IMG/VR virus record: IMGVR_UViG_3300045996_002735
Coordinates: 1 to 26,827 of that record
DNA: 26,827 bases
DNA from: a virus
Strand: one strand, 5' to 3'
The notes below the pieces were generated by a model. The model did not search any database and was not told where the DNA came from. It saw only the letters and a list, made by a program, of their open reading frames with translations. A program made the translations under genes and the position numbers. Shown here piece by piece: positions 6,782-14,029 of this stretch. Within the stretch, counting starts at the first letter, position 1. Each line of letters opens with the position of its first letter.

Positions 6782-9673
6782 GCTACCCGGTTATACCTTA
6801 ACAGTACGGCAACATCCGGTATTGCGGGATACCGGGATGCTGACACGTCCCAACAAGGGGCGGATGAAGATTTTAGTAATGACTTCGGCTCAGGCTCGGA
6901 AGTTTTAATTGAGGATTTTGTCTCTGGTACGCTTGCCGCTGGTTTCACGTTATCCGGGTCAGTGTCATTTCGGATTTCTGGTGGTAATCCGAACAACGCT
7001 GATTGGAGATTTCGAGCAAAGGTCTACAAACGGGATTCCGGTGGTACAGAAACACTAGTTGTTACTGCCACTGATGATGCTCGGCTCGCGGTGTCTTGGT
7101 CCAATCACGATTTTAGTGCCACGCCGGGAGCCGGTGTGTCGTTTTCTAGTGGTGATCGAATCGTTGTCAAAGTTTATTTGGCTCCGGATACCGGCGGCAG
7201 TGTAGTAGGGGATTGGCTTGGCGTCTCTTTTGATTCAACCATCCCGTGGTATGTTGATTTCACTGAAAATTTTACGATTGCCGGGCCTCCATCATATCGG
7301 GCTGGCAGTGCGTCATTAACGGGTGTTGCCTCCGGAACAACGGTTACGCCTTCTCTACCTGTCGGTTGGCAGGCAGACGATATTGCATTGGCGTTGGTGA
7401 CTGTTGATGACGTTGATTCGAACATCACAGCTAGTGCCGGTTGGAACCTGATCGGAAATCAGACAGGTTCGGTATTTGCAGGCTCTTTGTTTTGGCGACG
7501 TTTGCAGGTTGGTGATGGTAATCCGACTTTCACCGCACCCTTGCGAAGTGGCACAGGCGAAAATCTATCTGCCTCAATAGCGGTTTTTTCGGGATGTGTC
7601 ACGAACGCGACTCCATACGAAGACGCGCGTTCAAATTCTGGCACCGGTACGCCCATGACGGGCAACGCTGCCGGTATTACAACAACCGGTGCAAATCGGC
7701 TGGCGGTGTCGTTTGCCGGTCGCGGTGATGATGATGCGATTTCAACAACGCCTTCAACCAGTTGGACTCACCGCTTTGCCCTTACGAGTACGGCAGGAAA
7801 TGATGCCGGGCATGCACTAGAGACGCGCGTTGTATCGTCTGCGACAACGATTTCGACAACTTCTCGTTCTGCCGCTGCGACTGATCCGTTTGTTGTCTTT
7901 ACACTCGCACTTTTGCCGGTTCCAAGTTCTGGCGACCAAGCCCTTACGCATGATAATATTGTTGATAGTGATACGCTGCGTGTCCCAACGGCTGCGGCAT
8001 CTTATACACTCACACTAACGAAGGAGACGGATGGCGATACGCCGACGGTTCCGACCGTTGCGGCGGGGGCGTATGGGCTGACGCTCACGAAGCTTGTTGA
8101 TGGCGATACGCTGACGGTTCCGACCGTGGTTCCGGGGAGCGTTACAGCTACCGCTCCGCGCATAGATGATGCAGACACGCCGCGTGTTCCGACCGCTGCG
8201 GCTGTTTATGCACTTACACCAGCCAAGGAAGTAGACGCTGACACGCTTTCAGTGCCTACGGTGTCGGCTTCTAAGACGTTGACGCATGCCAAGCATACGG
8301 ATTCTGATTTTGCTTATCCTCCGGTCGCATCTCTGGCACCCTATGTGCTTTCCTTCACAAAATATGATGATAGCGACTCGTTAAAGTCGCAAACGGTAGA
8401 AACTGCCAGCGTCATAGCTCCGGCGCATTATGTTGAAGATGAGTCGTTTTATTCCCCAACCGTAGTTCCGGGTGCCACGACTCTTACGGTAGCTCTGTAT
8501 GGTGACGGCGATAATCTGTTTGCGCCGAATTTTGAAGATACACAGTCGCTATTGCTTGATTCATATTCAGATGGTGATACGCTTCCGACTCCTACCGTAA
8601 TTCCCGGAGCGATTAGCGTTGCTCCGGCTTCGCTGAGTGATGGCGATACGCTGACGGTTCCGACCGTCGCGCCGGGTGCGGCGGTTGTCGCTCCCGTCAA
8701 GCTGACGGATAGCGATACGGTCCGTGGTCCGTCTAGCACGCGATTCATATCACATGCCAAGTTTGTTGATGGCGATACGGTGCGTGCTCCGTCCGTTTCG
8801 CAAATACTTGCGATTATAGCAACGATTCTCTCTGACTCGGATACATTTGGTACTCCCTATATTTACAAAGAGCCGGGCAATTACGCTAATAGTAGCGGAC
8901 CAGCAAATTCCGGCTTTGCGAATATACACAACGAAGATTTGGATGTTTTCTTTTCATCCGTGCATGATGACGGGGATACGGTTCGCGTACCCGCTGTTAC
9001 TCTCGATGCTGGCGACTCGCTTATTATCCTAAAGCTATCGGATGACGACACGCCGCGCGTACCAACAGTTAATTCAGTTGCCTCTATTTCTCCGCCGCTG
9101 CACGTTGATTCCGATTCCACTAAGAACCCGATTGCTTCGGCATCGGCTGTATTTGCACTGATAAAACACGTTGATGCGGACACCATCAGGGTTCCGTCTG
9201 TCACTGCGCATAAAACCCTTAGTCATGTAAAAGCAGTTGATATTGATACGCTCAAAATTCCAACGGTTTTGCCTGGAACGCGTATTTTTAGTATCCCGAA
9301 GCTTGTAGACGTGGATTCGGTCCCTGCGGTGTTCATTGCGCAGGGTAGTCCGCTTTTGCGCGCTCCGCACATCATATCAACGACTGTGCTGCGCGCACCC
9401 TATGTGCCAGCGCCAATTCCGCCAGGGCAGAACATCGCCCCGGCGCTATATCGTGTGAATTCAACGCTTCGGCCTCCGGGAGCCACACTCGGCCCGGCTC
9501 CCAAGTTTTTATTGCATACGAAGTATGTTGCCGATGAGCAATTACACGCACCAACCTTGTCTGAATTCGAATGGCGTTTCATCACGGCAACTGTTGCTCC
9601 GTACACCATGTTTACGGTAACAGAAGCCGCCGCACGCGTGCTGACCGTAGGGGAGGCAGATGGCAGTCAGTGA
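6779..9673 (+). CDS. Tail fibre protein with about 20 D-x-D-T-L-x-V-P repeats; probable ATA start
   Basis: From ATA 6779 the frame encodes 964 residues. The N-terminus would be M-A-T-R-L-Y-L-N-S-T-A, which matches the common 'MATRLYL' opening of phage fibre and head proteins. Residues about 1-170 and 175-385 look like beta-sandwich domains; the second has PVGWQADDIALALVTVDD and a later W-x-L-I-G, as in receptor-binding adhesin-like virion domains. Residues about 390-925 are tandem 22-23-residue repeats with consensus K-x-x-D-x-D-T-L-x-V-P-T-V followed by a short beta strand. The first canonical in-frame start, GTG 6962, would remove 61 residues that clearly look coding. The stop overlaps the next gene by 14 bases. 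A repeat shaft with Asp-rich, possibly Ca-binding turns is inferred. Confidence 0.8.
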   Translation: MATRLYLNSTATSGIAGYRDADTSQQGADEDFSNDFGSGSEVLIEDFVSGTLAAGFTLSGSVSFRISGGNPNNADWRFRAKVYKRDSGGTETLVVTATDDARLAVSWSNHDFSATPGAGVSFSSGDRIVVKVYLAPDTGGSVVGDWLGVSFDSTIPWYVDFTENFTIAGPPSYRAGSASLTGVASGTTVTPSLPVGWQADDIALALVTVDDVDSNITASAGWNLIGNQTGSVFAGSLFWRRLQVGDGNPTFTAPLRSGTGENLSASIAVFSGCVTNATPYEDARSNSGTGTPMTGNAAGITTTGANRLAVSFAGRGDDDAISTTPSTSWTHRFALTSTAGNDAGHALETRVVSSATTISTTSRSAAATDPFVVFTLALLPVPSSGDQALTHDNIVDSDTLRVPTAAASYTLTLTKETDGDTPTVPTVAAGAYGLTLTKLVDGDTLTVPTVVPGSVTATAPRIDDADTPRVPTAAAVYALTPAKEVDADTLSVPTVSASKTLTHAKHTDSDFAYPPVASLAPYVLSFTKYDDSDSLKSQTVETASVIAPAHYVEDESFYSPTVVPGATTLTVALYGDGDNLFAPNFEDTQSLLLDSYSDGDTLPTPTVIPGAISVAPASLSDGDTLTVPTVAPGAAVVAPVKLTDSDTVRGPSSTRFISHAKFVDGDTVRAPSVSQILAIIATILSDSDTFGTPYIYKEPGNYANSSGPANSGFANIHNEDLDVFFSSVHDDGDTVRVPAVTLDAGDSLIILKLSDDDTPRVPTVNSVASISPPLHVDSDSTKNPIASASAVFALIKHVDADTIRVPSVTAHKTLSHVKAVDIDTLKIPTVLPGTRIFSIPKLVDVDSVPAVFIAQGSPLLRAPHIISTTVLRAPYVPAPIPPGQNIAPALYRVNSTLRPPGATLGPAPKFLLHTKYVADEQLHAPTLSEFEWRFITATVAPYTMFTVTEAAARVLTVGEADGSQ
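7950..9560 (+). repeat. Array of 22-23-residue Asp-rich protein repeats
   Basis: About 20 recognisable units, with a few degenerate ones near the end, carry D-S/G/A-D-T-L-R/T-V-P-T-V. Some units are also nearly identical in DNA: 8099-8127 and 8639-8667 share 29 bases exactly, and 8030-8058 differs by one. This shows duplication and shuffling of units within the gene. One unit near 8820-8950 is followed by a non-repeat insertion of about 30 residues. Confidence 0.9.
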
Positions 9674-9962
9674 ATTTCTGATTGGCACTTCGGTAGTTCT
9701 CACTGCGACAGTGACGACTCCGGAGGGCACCCCCGAAAACCCAACCGGCATTCTGTTGACGGTTGAGCAGCCGGACGGCACGTTTCGGGATAGCGAAGGC
9801 GATTTGGTGGTTAACATCGCCGCAGCGCAGGGGAAGGCGTCTTGCACGTTTATGCCCGTGCAAGTTGGAGTTTATGCGTATCGTTGGGAATTTTCAGGCT
9901 TTCCGGGTGGAGCGGCGGAAGGACTCTTTCGCATCCGACCGAGCGCCATTGCGGGGGATTAA
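9660..9962 (+). CDS. Small Ig-like virion protein, 100 aa
   Basis: The whole protein looks like one Ig-like beta-sandwich: an opening strand (GTSVVLTATVTTPEG), a middle TVEQPDGTF, and a closing YAYRWEFSGFPGG. Small proteins of this kind accompany phage fibres and may be accessory or capping subunits. It starts at ATG with GGGGAGG just upstream, overlapping the repeat-fibre gene by 14 bases, so it is translationally coupled to it. No enzyme motif is present and there is no signal peptide. Confidence 0.75.
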   Translation: MAVSEFLIGTSVVLTATVTTPEGTPENPTGILLTVEQPDGTFRDSEGDLVVNIAAAQGKASCTFMPVQVGVYAYRWEFSGFPGGAAEGLFRIRPSAIAGD

Positions 9963-10271
9963 ATGGAAATGTCTGAATCGCAAAACTCAGGGGGGAAGGA
10001 TGTAAGGGAAATTTGGCAGGCGATTAGTAAGCTGCGCGAGGATTACGCAGTTGCTGTTAGCGAACGTCGCTATGCAACAGAGCGCATGGTTTCCATTGAA
10101 GGAAAATTAGAGCGGATGGAAGGCATGTTGCAGCGCGAGTTTGACGATCTAAGTAAGAACATGGTTTCTAAAGAGAGATACCAAAACGTTGAACGAATTG
10201 TATATGGAATCGTCGCTATTATTCTAACGAGTTTTTTGCTTGCGCTAGCAACAATGGTTATCAGCAAATAG
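9963..10271 (+). CDS. Small coiled-coil membrane protein, XhlA-like, in lysis cassette
   Basis: 102 residues: a charged heptad-like region (about 15-75, with ISKLREDYAVAVSERR and SIEGKLERMEGMLQREFDD) and a single C-terminal transmembrane helix (about 80-100, IVYGIVAIILTSFLLALATMV). This layout matches XhlA/haemolysin-type holin accessory proteins and small phage lysis regulators. It starts at ATG immediately after the previous stop with a G-rich ribosome site. It lies three genes before the holin. The role in lysis is inferred from layout and position. Confidence 0.7.
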   Translation: MEMSESQNSGGKDVREIWQAISKLREDYAVAVSERRYATERMVSIEGKLERMEGMLQREFDDLSKNMVSKERYQNVERIVYGIVAIILTSFLLALATMVISK

Positions 10272-10280
10272 GCGAGAAAA

Positions 10281-10778
10281 ATGTCCGCAAACGTGGTTAG
10301 ATCAAAGTCGCTTAGTTTTATCGTTCTTGCCGTCATGGTAAGTATAGCGGCGCTTGTATTATATTGGGCGATTATTGATCCTGTTAAGCCGTTTTATGAA
10401 GATCGTATTGAGCAAGTTTCGGTAGAAGATACGCCAACATATCACGTTCTACATATTGAACGATATATTTGTTCGGTAGAAGAAAATATTCCAATCGTGG
10501 TATACACTGAAATTTTTGGCAAGACGGTCCATACGATTCCACCAATTGAAGGTTTGACGCACGCAGGTTGCTATACGGAGAACCGCCGAAGGGAAATACC
10601 GCGCCTTTTGGATGGTGAATATACATGGAACACGTGGGTTCGGGCATGCAACCCATTGCGTTGTGTAAGTCATCCACTAGAGGCTTTCAGCTTTACGATT
10701 CAAGGCGGTAGACTAGCAACAACGGAAAAGTTGGCAGACTCTTCGCGCGCACGTCCGCGTACAGGACCAACACAGTAA
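10281..10778 (+). CDS. Membrane-anchored periplasmic protein of unknown function, 165 aa
   Basis: An N-terminal transmembrane helix (about 12-32, FIVLAVMVSIAALVLYWAII) precedes a hydrophilic domain with four cysteines (ICSV, AGCY, RACNPLRCVS), suggesting periplasmic disulfides. The arginine- and proline-rich tail (SSRARPRTGPTQ) looks disordered. It lies between an XhlA-like protein and the endolysin, where phages often encode spanins or lysis regulators, but it lacks the long coiled coil of an Rz-type i-spanin and has no lipobox. The ribosome site is weak (GCGAG). I do not recognise the family. Confidence 0.7.
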   Translation: MSANVVRSKSLSFIVLAVMVSIAALVLYWAIIDPVKPFYEDRIEQVSVEDTPTYHVLHIERYICSVEENIPIVVYTEIFGKTVHTIPPIEGLTHAGCYTENRRREIPRLLDGEYTWNTWVRACNPLRCVSHPLEAFSFTIQGGRLATTEKLADSSRARPRTGPTQ

Positions 10779-11357
10779 ATGACTCCTGTTCCCGGATTCG
10801 AATTTGCTTTTTGGATGGTGATTGGGCACGAGGGAAAGTTGTCGCTCAATCCAAGAGATGATGGCAATTGGACCGGAGGCAGACAGGGTGTGGGAGAGTT
10901 GAAGGGTACGAAATTTGGCATTAGTGCAGCTTCTTACCCGCACCTTGATATTCGTAACCTAACGCTGGAAGAAGCCAAGGCAATTTATTTACGGGACTAT
11001 TGGGGCAAAGGGAAATGTGAGCAGTTGCCACCTCCATTAGCACTCTTGTATTTTGATGCATGCGTTAATGCTGGTTTTGGCAGTATAGACAACCCACGCG
11101 CAACGATATGGCTGCAACGGTCACTTGGTGTAGCACAAGATAGCATAATTGGTCCGATAACGCTTGCTGCGGCACGGCGAGCGGTAGAAAACGAATCGAG
11201 GATAACAAGCACAGTTGCCCGGTATCAGAAAGAACGCACCTTTCACAACATGACGGCGAGACGTTGGGTTGAATTCGGCGAGGGGTGGACGATTCGAACA
11301 TATGCCGTAGTGATGATGGTTGGTCGTCTGTTTCAACAAATGCAGGGTTCTCGCTGA
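10779..11357 (+). CDS. Endolysin: GH108 N-acetylmuramidase
   Basis: 192 residues. The N-terminal GH108 domain has H17-E18-G19, matching the family's E-G-G catalytic motif with Glu18 the expected acid, followed by N-P-x-D-D-G-N-W-T-G-G and the K-G-T-K-F-G-I-S block that precedes the helical lobe. The second part (about 75-185) is the helical domain often annotated as PG_binding_3, with F-D-A-x-V-N-x-G and a Q-R-S-L-G helix. It would cut the glycan backbone of peptidoglycan to release phage. No signal peptide is seen, so export probably depends on the holin encoded next. Start and stop codons touch those of both neighbours. Confidence 0.92.
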   Translation: MTPVPGFEFAFWMVIGHEGKLSLNPRDDGNWTGGRQGVGELKGTKFGISAASYPHLDIRNLTLEEAKAIYLRDYWGKGKCEQLPPPLALLYFDACVNAGFGSIDNPRATIWLQRSLGVAQDSIIGPITLAAARRAVENESRITSTVARYQKERTFHNMTARRWVEFGEGWTIRTYAVVMMVGRLFQQMQGSR

Positions 11358-12163
11358 TGGCGATTCCGCTTCTCGCCTTATTGCCATTGATCACGGTCCT
11401 TGCTCCGCTTGCGGGCAAGGTGATTGGTAATGCTGTGGGTGGCGGCTCGGGCAAGGTCGCAGGGGAAGAGGTTGGTGAGCATGTTCAAGAAATTCTAGGC
11501 GACGTATTCGGCACGAGTGAGCCGGATGAAATCGAAAAGCTAGCGAGAACGAACCCGGAGAAGGCAGCGGAGGCGCGTGTTCGTCTGAATGAACTTGCGA
11601 CTTCCGTTCAATTGGAGACGCTTAAAGGCGAGGTTGAGAATTTGAAGTCGGCTCGGGAAGCGATGGTTTCGCTTGCCAAGTCTGGAAGTTCGTTGGCGTG
11701 GGGGCCGACAATCATCACAACCATAGTGACATGCGGGTTTTTCGGTATCCTTGGTGTCTTGGTGTTCTACCCGTTGAATTGGGATGAGCGGCAAGCCCGG
11801 CTGATTGACATGGCGCTCGGTGCGTTGATCCTTGCATTCGGTAATGCAACTAACTTTTGGATCGGCTCTAGCCACGGCAGCAAGCAAGCCGGGCAGACGG
11901 TCGCAGCACAGGCACAGCAAGCCGTTACGGCCCTTGCCACAAGCGTTCCGGCAGAAGTGGCTACATCGGCACAGCGAAATCTTGAAACCGCTCTGGCGCG
12001 GCCCGGAGGGCAAGCAGCGGGGCCTTCGGGGGTGTTCACTGCTCCGGCGGTGACTGTCACGCCAGCCGCGCCTCCCGCCCCGGCAAGAGCGCCAATGGAG
12101 GATGCACCGGGGGCCGCAGATAGGCTAAATGATGAAGCGTGGCGCACTGCGCGGGAGGGCTAG
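11357..12163 (+). CDS. Holin, GTA-type three-transmembrane family, with long Ala/Pro tail
   Basis: The start ATG 11357 overlaps the endolysin stop (TGATG) with AGGG upstream; upstream in-frame extension would lie inside the endolysin gene. 268 residues: a hydrophobic N-terminal helix (PLLALLPLITVLAPLAGKV), an amphipathic charged stretch (about 40-110), then two transmembrane helices (about 115-140 and 150-170) ending N-F-W-I-G-S-S-H-G-S-K. That closing motif is characteristic of the GTA holin family. A C-terminal extension of about 90 residues is Ala/Pro/Gln-rich and exceeds the usual family length. It would form membrane lesions that let the endolysin reach the wall. Confidence 0.87.
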   Translation: MAIPLLALLPLITVLAPLAGKVIGNAVGGGSGKVAGEEVGEHVQEILGDVFGTSEPDEIEKLARTNPEKAAEARVRLNELATSVQLETLKGEVENLKSAREAMVSLAKSGSSLAWGPTIITTIVTCGFFGILGVLVFYPLNWDERQARLIDMALGALILAFGNATNFWIGSSHGSKQAGQTVAAQAQQAVTALATSVPAEVATSAQRNLETALARPGGQAAGPSGVFTAPAVTVTPAAPPAPARAPMEDAPGAADRLNDEAWRTAREG

Positions 12164-12167
12164 AGCC

Positions 12168-12803
12168 GTGTTGATGCTTTTGAAAGAGCTAAAGGCGGCG
12201 TTGGACGTATCTAGCTCGGAAAGCGACGATGAATTGATGGTTGCGGGCAAGGCAGTAACGCGCCTGATGGAAAGTTATACGCAGCGCCCGCTTGAACGGC
12301 AGGTAGTGATTGAAAATTTTTATTCTCCGGTGGAATTTCCGCTCTTTCTGCGCGGGTTCCCGATCATATCCCTAAGTTCCGTCAGGTTGAATAACGGAAT
12401 TGATGACAAGAACTCATACAAATTAAATTTTCGAACCGGGCGACTTTGGTTGCCGGGGATCGGTGGATATACCACGAGCGAAGACGAGCTAGAAGTTATT
12501 TACGAAGCGGGATTCGATCCCGTTCCGGAGGATTTGTTGCATGTGTTTGTTGAAGCGGTAAAGATTACCCGCATGCAGCAGGATCGCACAAGCGCGGCGG
12601 CGTTGCCAACCGTCACGTCAAGCGCTCCAATCGTCAAGAGTGTTTCAATTCCGGACGCAATTTCCATTCAATACGAACAGACAGGCATTAGCAATTCGGC
12701 GGCGCTTAGCGCTGGTAGCTCTTGGGCTGATACTCCCATTGGTCCGTTTGTGGGAATTTTGGACTCGTATCGTAGTGCTCGCTCATATGGGAGTTTTGGC
12801 TAA
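12168..12803 (+). CDS. Head-tail connector protein, HK97 gp6-like
   Basis: The start is set at GTG 12168 because GGGAGGG at 12153-12159 lies 8 bases upstream; the further in-frame ATG (12129) lies inside the holin gene. 211 residues with the gp6-type pattern: an N-terminal helix (LLKELKAALDVSSSESDDELM), then V-T-R-L-M-E-S-Y-T-Q-R-P-L, then beta strands with G-F-P-I-I-S-L-S-S-V and L-E-V-I-Y-E-A-G-F, and a helix of the 'PEDLLHVFVEAVKI' type. In the family, twelve or thirteen copies form the ring under the portal to which stopper and terminator attach. This opens the conserved head-tail block. Confidence 0.85.
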   Translation: MLMLLKELKAALDVSSSESDDELMVAGKAVTRLMESYTQRPLERQVVIENFYSPVEFPLFLRGFPIISLSSVRLNNGIDDKNSYKLNFRTGRLWLPGIGGYTTSEDELEVIYEAGFDPVPEDLLHVFVEAVKITRMQQDRTSAAALPTVTSSAPIVKSVSIPDAISIQYEQTGISNSAALSAGSSWADTPIGPFVGILDSYRSARSYGSFG

Positions 12804-13126
12804 TGAGCGAGATATATGATCGGGTTCTGTATGATTTTCAAACTGCCATGGCGGCGCATGGCATTGAGTACGTGTTTTTTCCAAGAGATTCGCAGTCGTT
12901 TACGTCGAAAGGGTTCGCGCGAGGCATGAAACCGGCTGAATTGATTGGTGGCTTTGAACAAAACGACCTTGTGTTGACTATTTCAGCGCAGGGAGTCCCG
13001 GTACAGCCGAAGAAATATGACCGTGTGGAAATCCGTGGTCGGTCTCATTCGGTGATCTATTCTAATCCGCTGATGGCTGGCGATGCGGTTATGGGATATA
13101 AGGTGTTCGTGCGAGGGGGCAATTGA
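12803..13126 (+). CDS. Head-tail joining protein / head completion (stopper)
   Basis: 107 residues, overlapping the connector gene by one base (TAATG) with GGGAG upstream. The pattern I-x-R-x-L-Y-D-F-Q, E-Q-N-D-L-V-L-T-I-S, P-K-K-Y-D-R-V-E-I-R-G, V-I-Y-S-N-P-L-x-x-G-D matches phage head-tail joining proteins, which sit between the connector ring and the tail terminator and close the head after DNA packaging. Its position directly after the gp6-like gene and before the terminator supports this. The family call is based on pattern and gene order. Confidence 0.8.
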   Translation: MSEIYDRVLYDFQTAMAAHGIEYVFFPRDSQSFTSKGFARGMKPAELIGGFEQNDLVLTISAQGVPVQPKKYDRVEIRGRSHSVIYSNPLMAGDAVMGYKVFVRGGN

Positions 13127-13129
13127 CCC

Positions 13130-13543
13130 ATGAGCAGCGAGACAGTTAGAGCGGCAGTGGTGGCACGGATCGCGGAAGCTAACCTTGGGCATCCGTTGTA
13201 TGCGACGGCTGACGAACGCGCGGGGGCTACTGAGTTCCCCGAAATCTGGTTAACTCCGGTCTATACGGTTGATCGTCGTGAGCCGCTGAGCATGGGAAGC
13301 CGCCCATATTTCGAAGAGATTGGAAGCGTAACTATTGTGGCGTTCGGGCGGAGCGGTCAGCAAGGAACCCCCGCGAGAAACGCGGTTAATAGCTTGAAAA
13401 CTTGGTTCGATGGCTATAATCCATCTGTTGCACTTTCGTTCACTTCCGTAACGGGTCCGGTAGAACCCGATCCGGCGGCGGAGGGTGAATTCTATCCTGT
13501 TCAACTCGTGGTCAGCTACACGTTGCAGGAAAGGCAGCCGTAA
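13130..13543 (+). CDS. Tail terminator / tail-completion protein (gpU-like)
   Basis: 137 residues: an N-terminal helix (VRAAVVARIAEANLG), then strands with P-E-I-W-L-T-P-V-Y-T-V, T-I-V-A-F-G-R, a second helix including LKTWFDG, and closing YPVQLVVSYTLQER. The alpha-beta order fits gpU-like tail terminators and the DUF3168/DUF4128-type families. In lambda the terminator caps the tail tube when it reaches the length set by the tape measure. A GAGGGGG lies about 12 bases before the ATG. The neighbours are a joining protein and an HK97 gp10-like protein, the usual context. Confidence 0.78.
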   Translation: MSSETVRAAVVARIAEANLGHPLYATADERAGATEFPEIWLTPVYTVDRREPLSMGSRPYFEEIGSVTIVAFGRSGQQGTPARNAVNSLKTWFDGYNPSVALSFTSVTGPVEPDPAAEGEFYPVQLVVSYTLQERQP

Positions 13544-13545
13544 GG

Positions 13546-14028
13546 GTGGCAGAAGGAATTGAAATCCGGCTTGAAGGATTTGAGGAAATCAACAGGAAAC
13601 TAAATCTGTTGAAATCCAATATCCGCGAGCAAGTGATTCGCAAAGCCTTGCGGCAAGGGGCGTGGCAAATTGCGGCCGAAGCGAAGCGCAAAGTTCGCGC
13701 GGCGAATGTCTATGATACCGGAAGCACGCAGAAAGGCATTGCCGCTATTGCGCTGAGAAGTCGAGCCGGTATGTCGTCTGTGACAGCGAAAGTTGGTGTT
13801 CGCTCCGGTCGGCGTGCCTATACCGGCAAGGCTGGTAATCGAAAACTCCGTAAGGGGTTGGTGCGCGATCCTTTTTATTGGTGGTTCCATGAATTGGGAA
13901 CGGACAAAATTTCCGCACGCCCATTCATGCAACCGGCTCTTCCCTCCGCCTCGCAAAAGGCGATTGCCCGTATTCGAACCGTGGCGGAGCGGGAACTTGC
14001 AAAACTCGTGACAAAAGGAGCGCTCTGA
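13546..14028 (+). CDS. HK97 gp10-like tail-completion protein
   Basis: 160 residues starting at GTG 13546, with AGGAAAGG upstream at about 10 bases and one base pair of gap from the previous stop region. The protein shows the HK97 gp10 layout: a leader helix (EGFEEINRKLNLLKS), a basic helix (RKALRQGAWQIAAEAKRKV), a T-G-x-x-x-K-G-I region, and the family's closing motif W-W-F-H-E-L-G-T-x-x-x-x-A-R-P-F-M. This last motif is highly diagnostic. The protein takes part in head-tail joining and tail completion; copy number and exact location vary among phages. Confidence 0.9.
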   Translation: MAEGIEIRLEGFEEINRKLNLLKSNIREQVIRKALRQGAWQIAAEAKRKVRAANVYDTGSTQKGIAAIALRSRAGMSSVTAKVGVRSGRRAYTGKAGNRKLRKGLVRDPFYWWFHELGTDKISARPFMQPALPSASQKAIARIRTVAERELAKLVTKGAL

Positions 14029-14029
14029 A

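Noticed and set aside
11285-11356. Earlier start for the holin gene
   Set aside because: The extra 24 residues lie inside the endolysin gene and are not holin-like; ATG 11357 has AGGG upstream and touches the endolysin stop.
12129-12167. Earlier ATG for the gp6-like connector
   Set aside because: It lies inside the holin gene and encodes an arginine-rich leader unlike the family; GTG 12168 has an ideal GGGAGGG.
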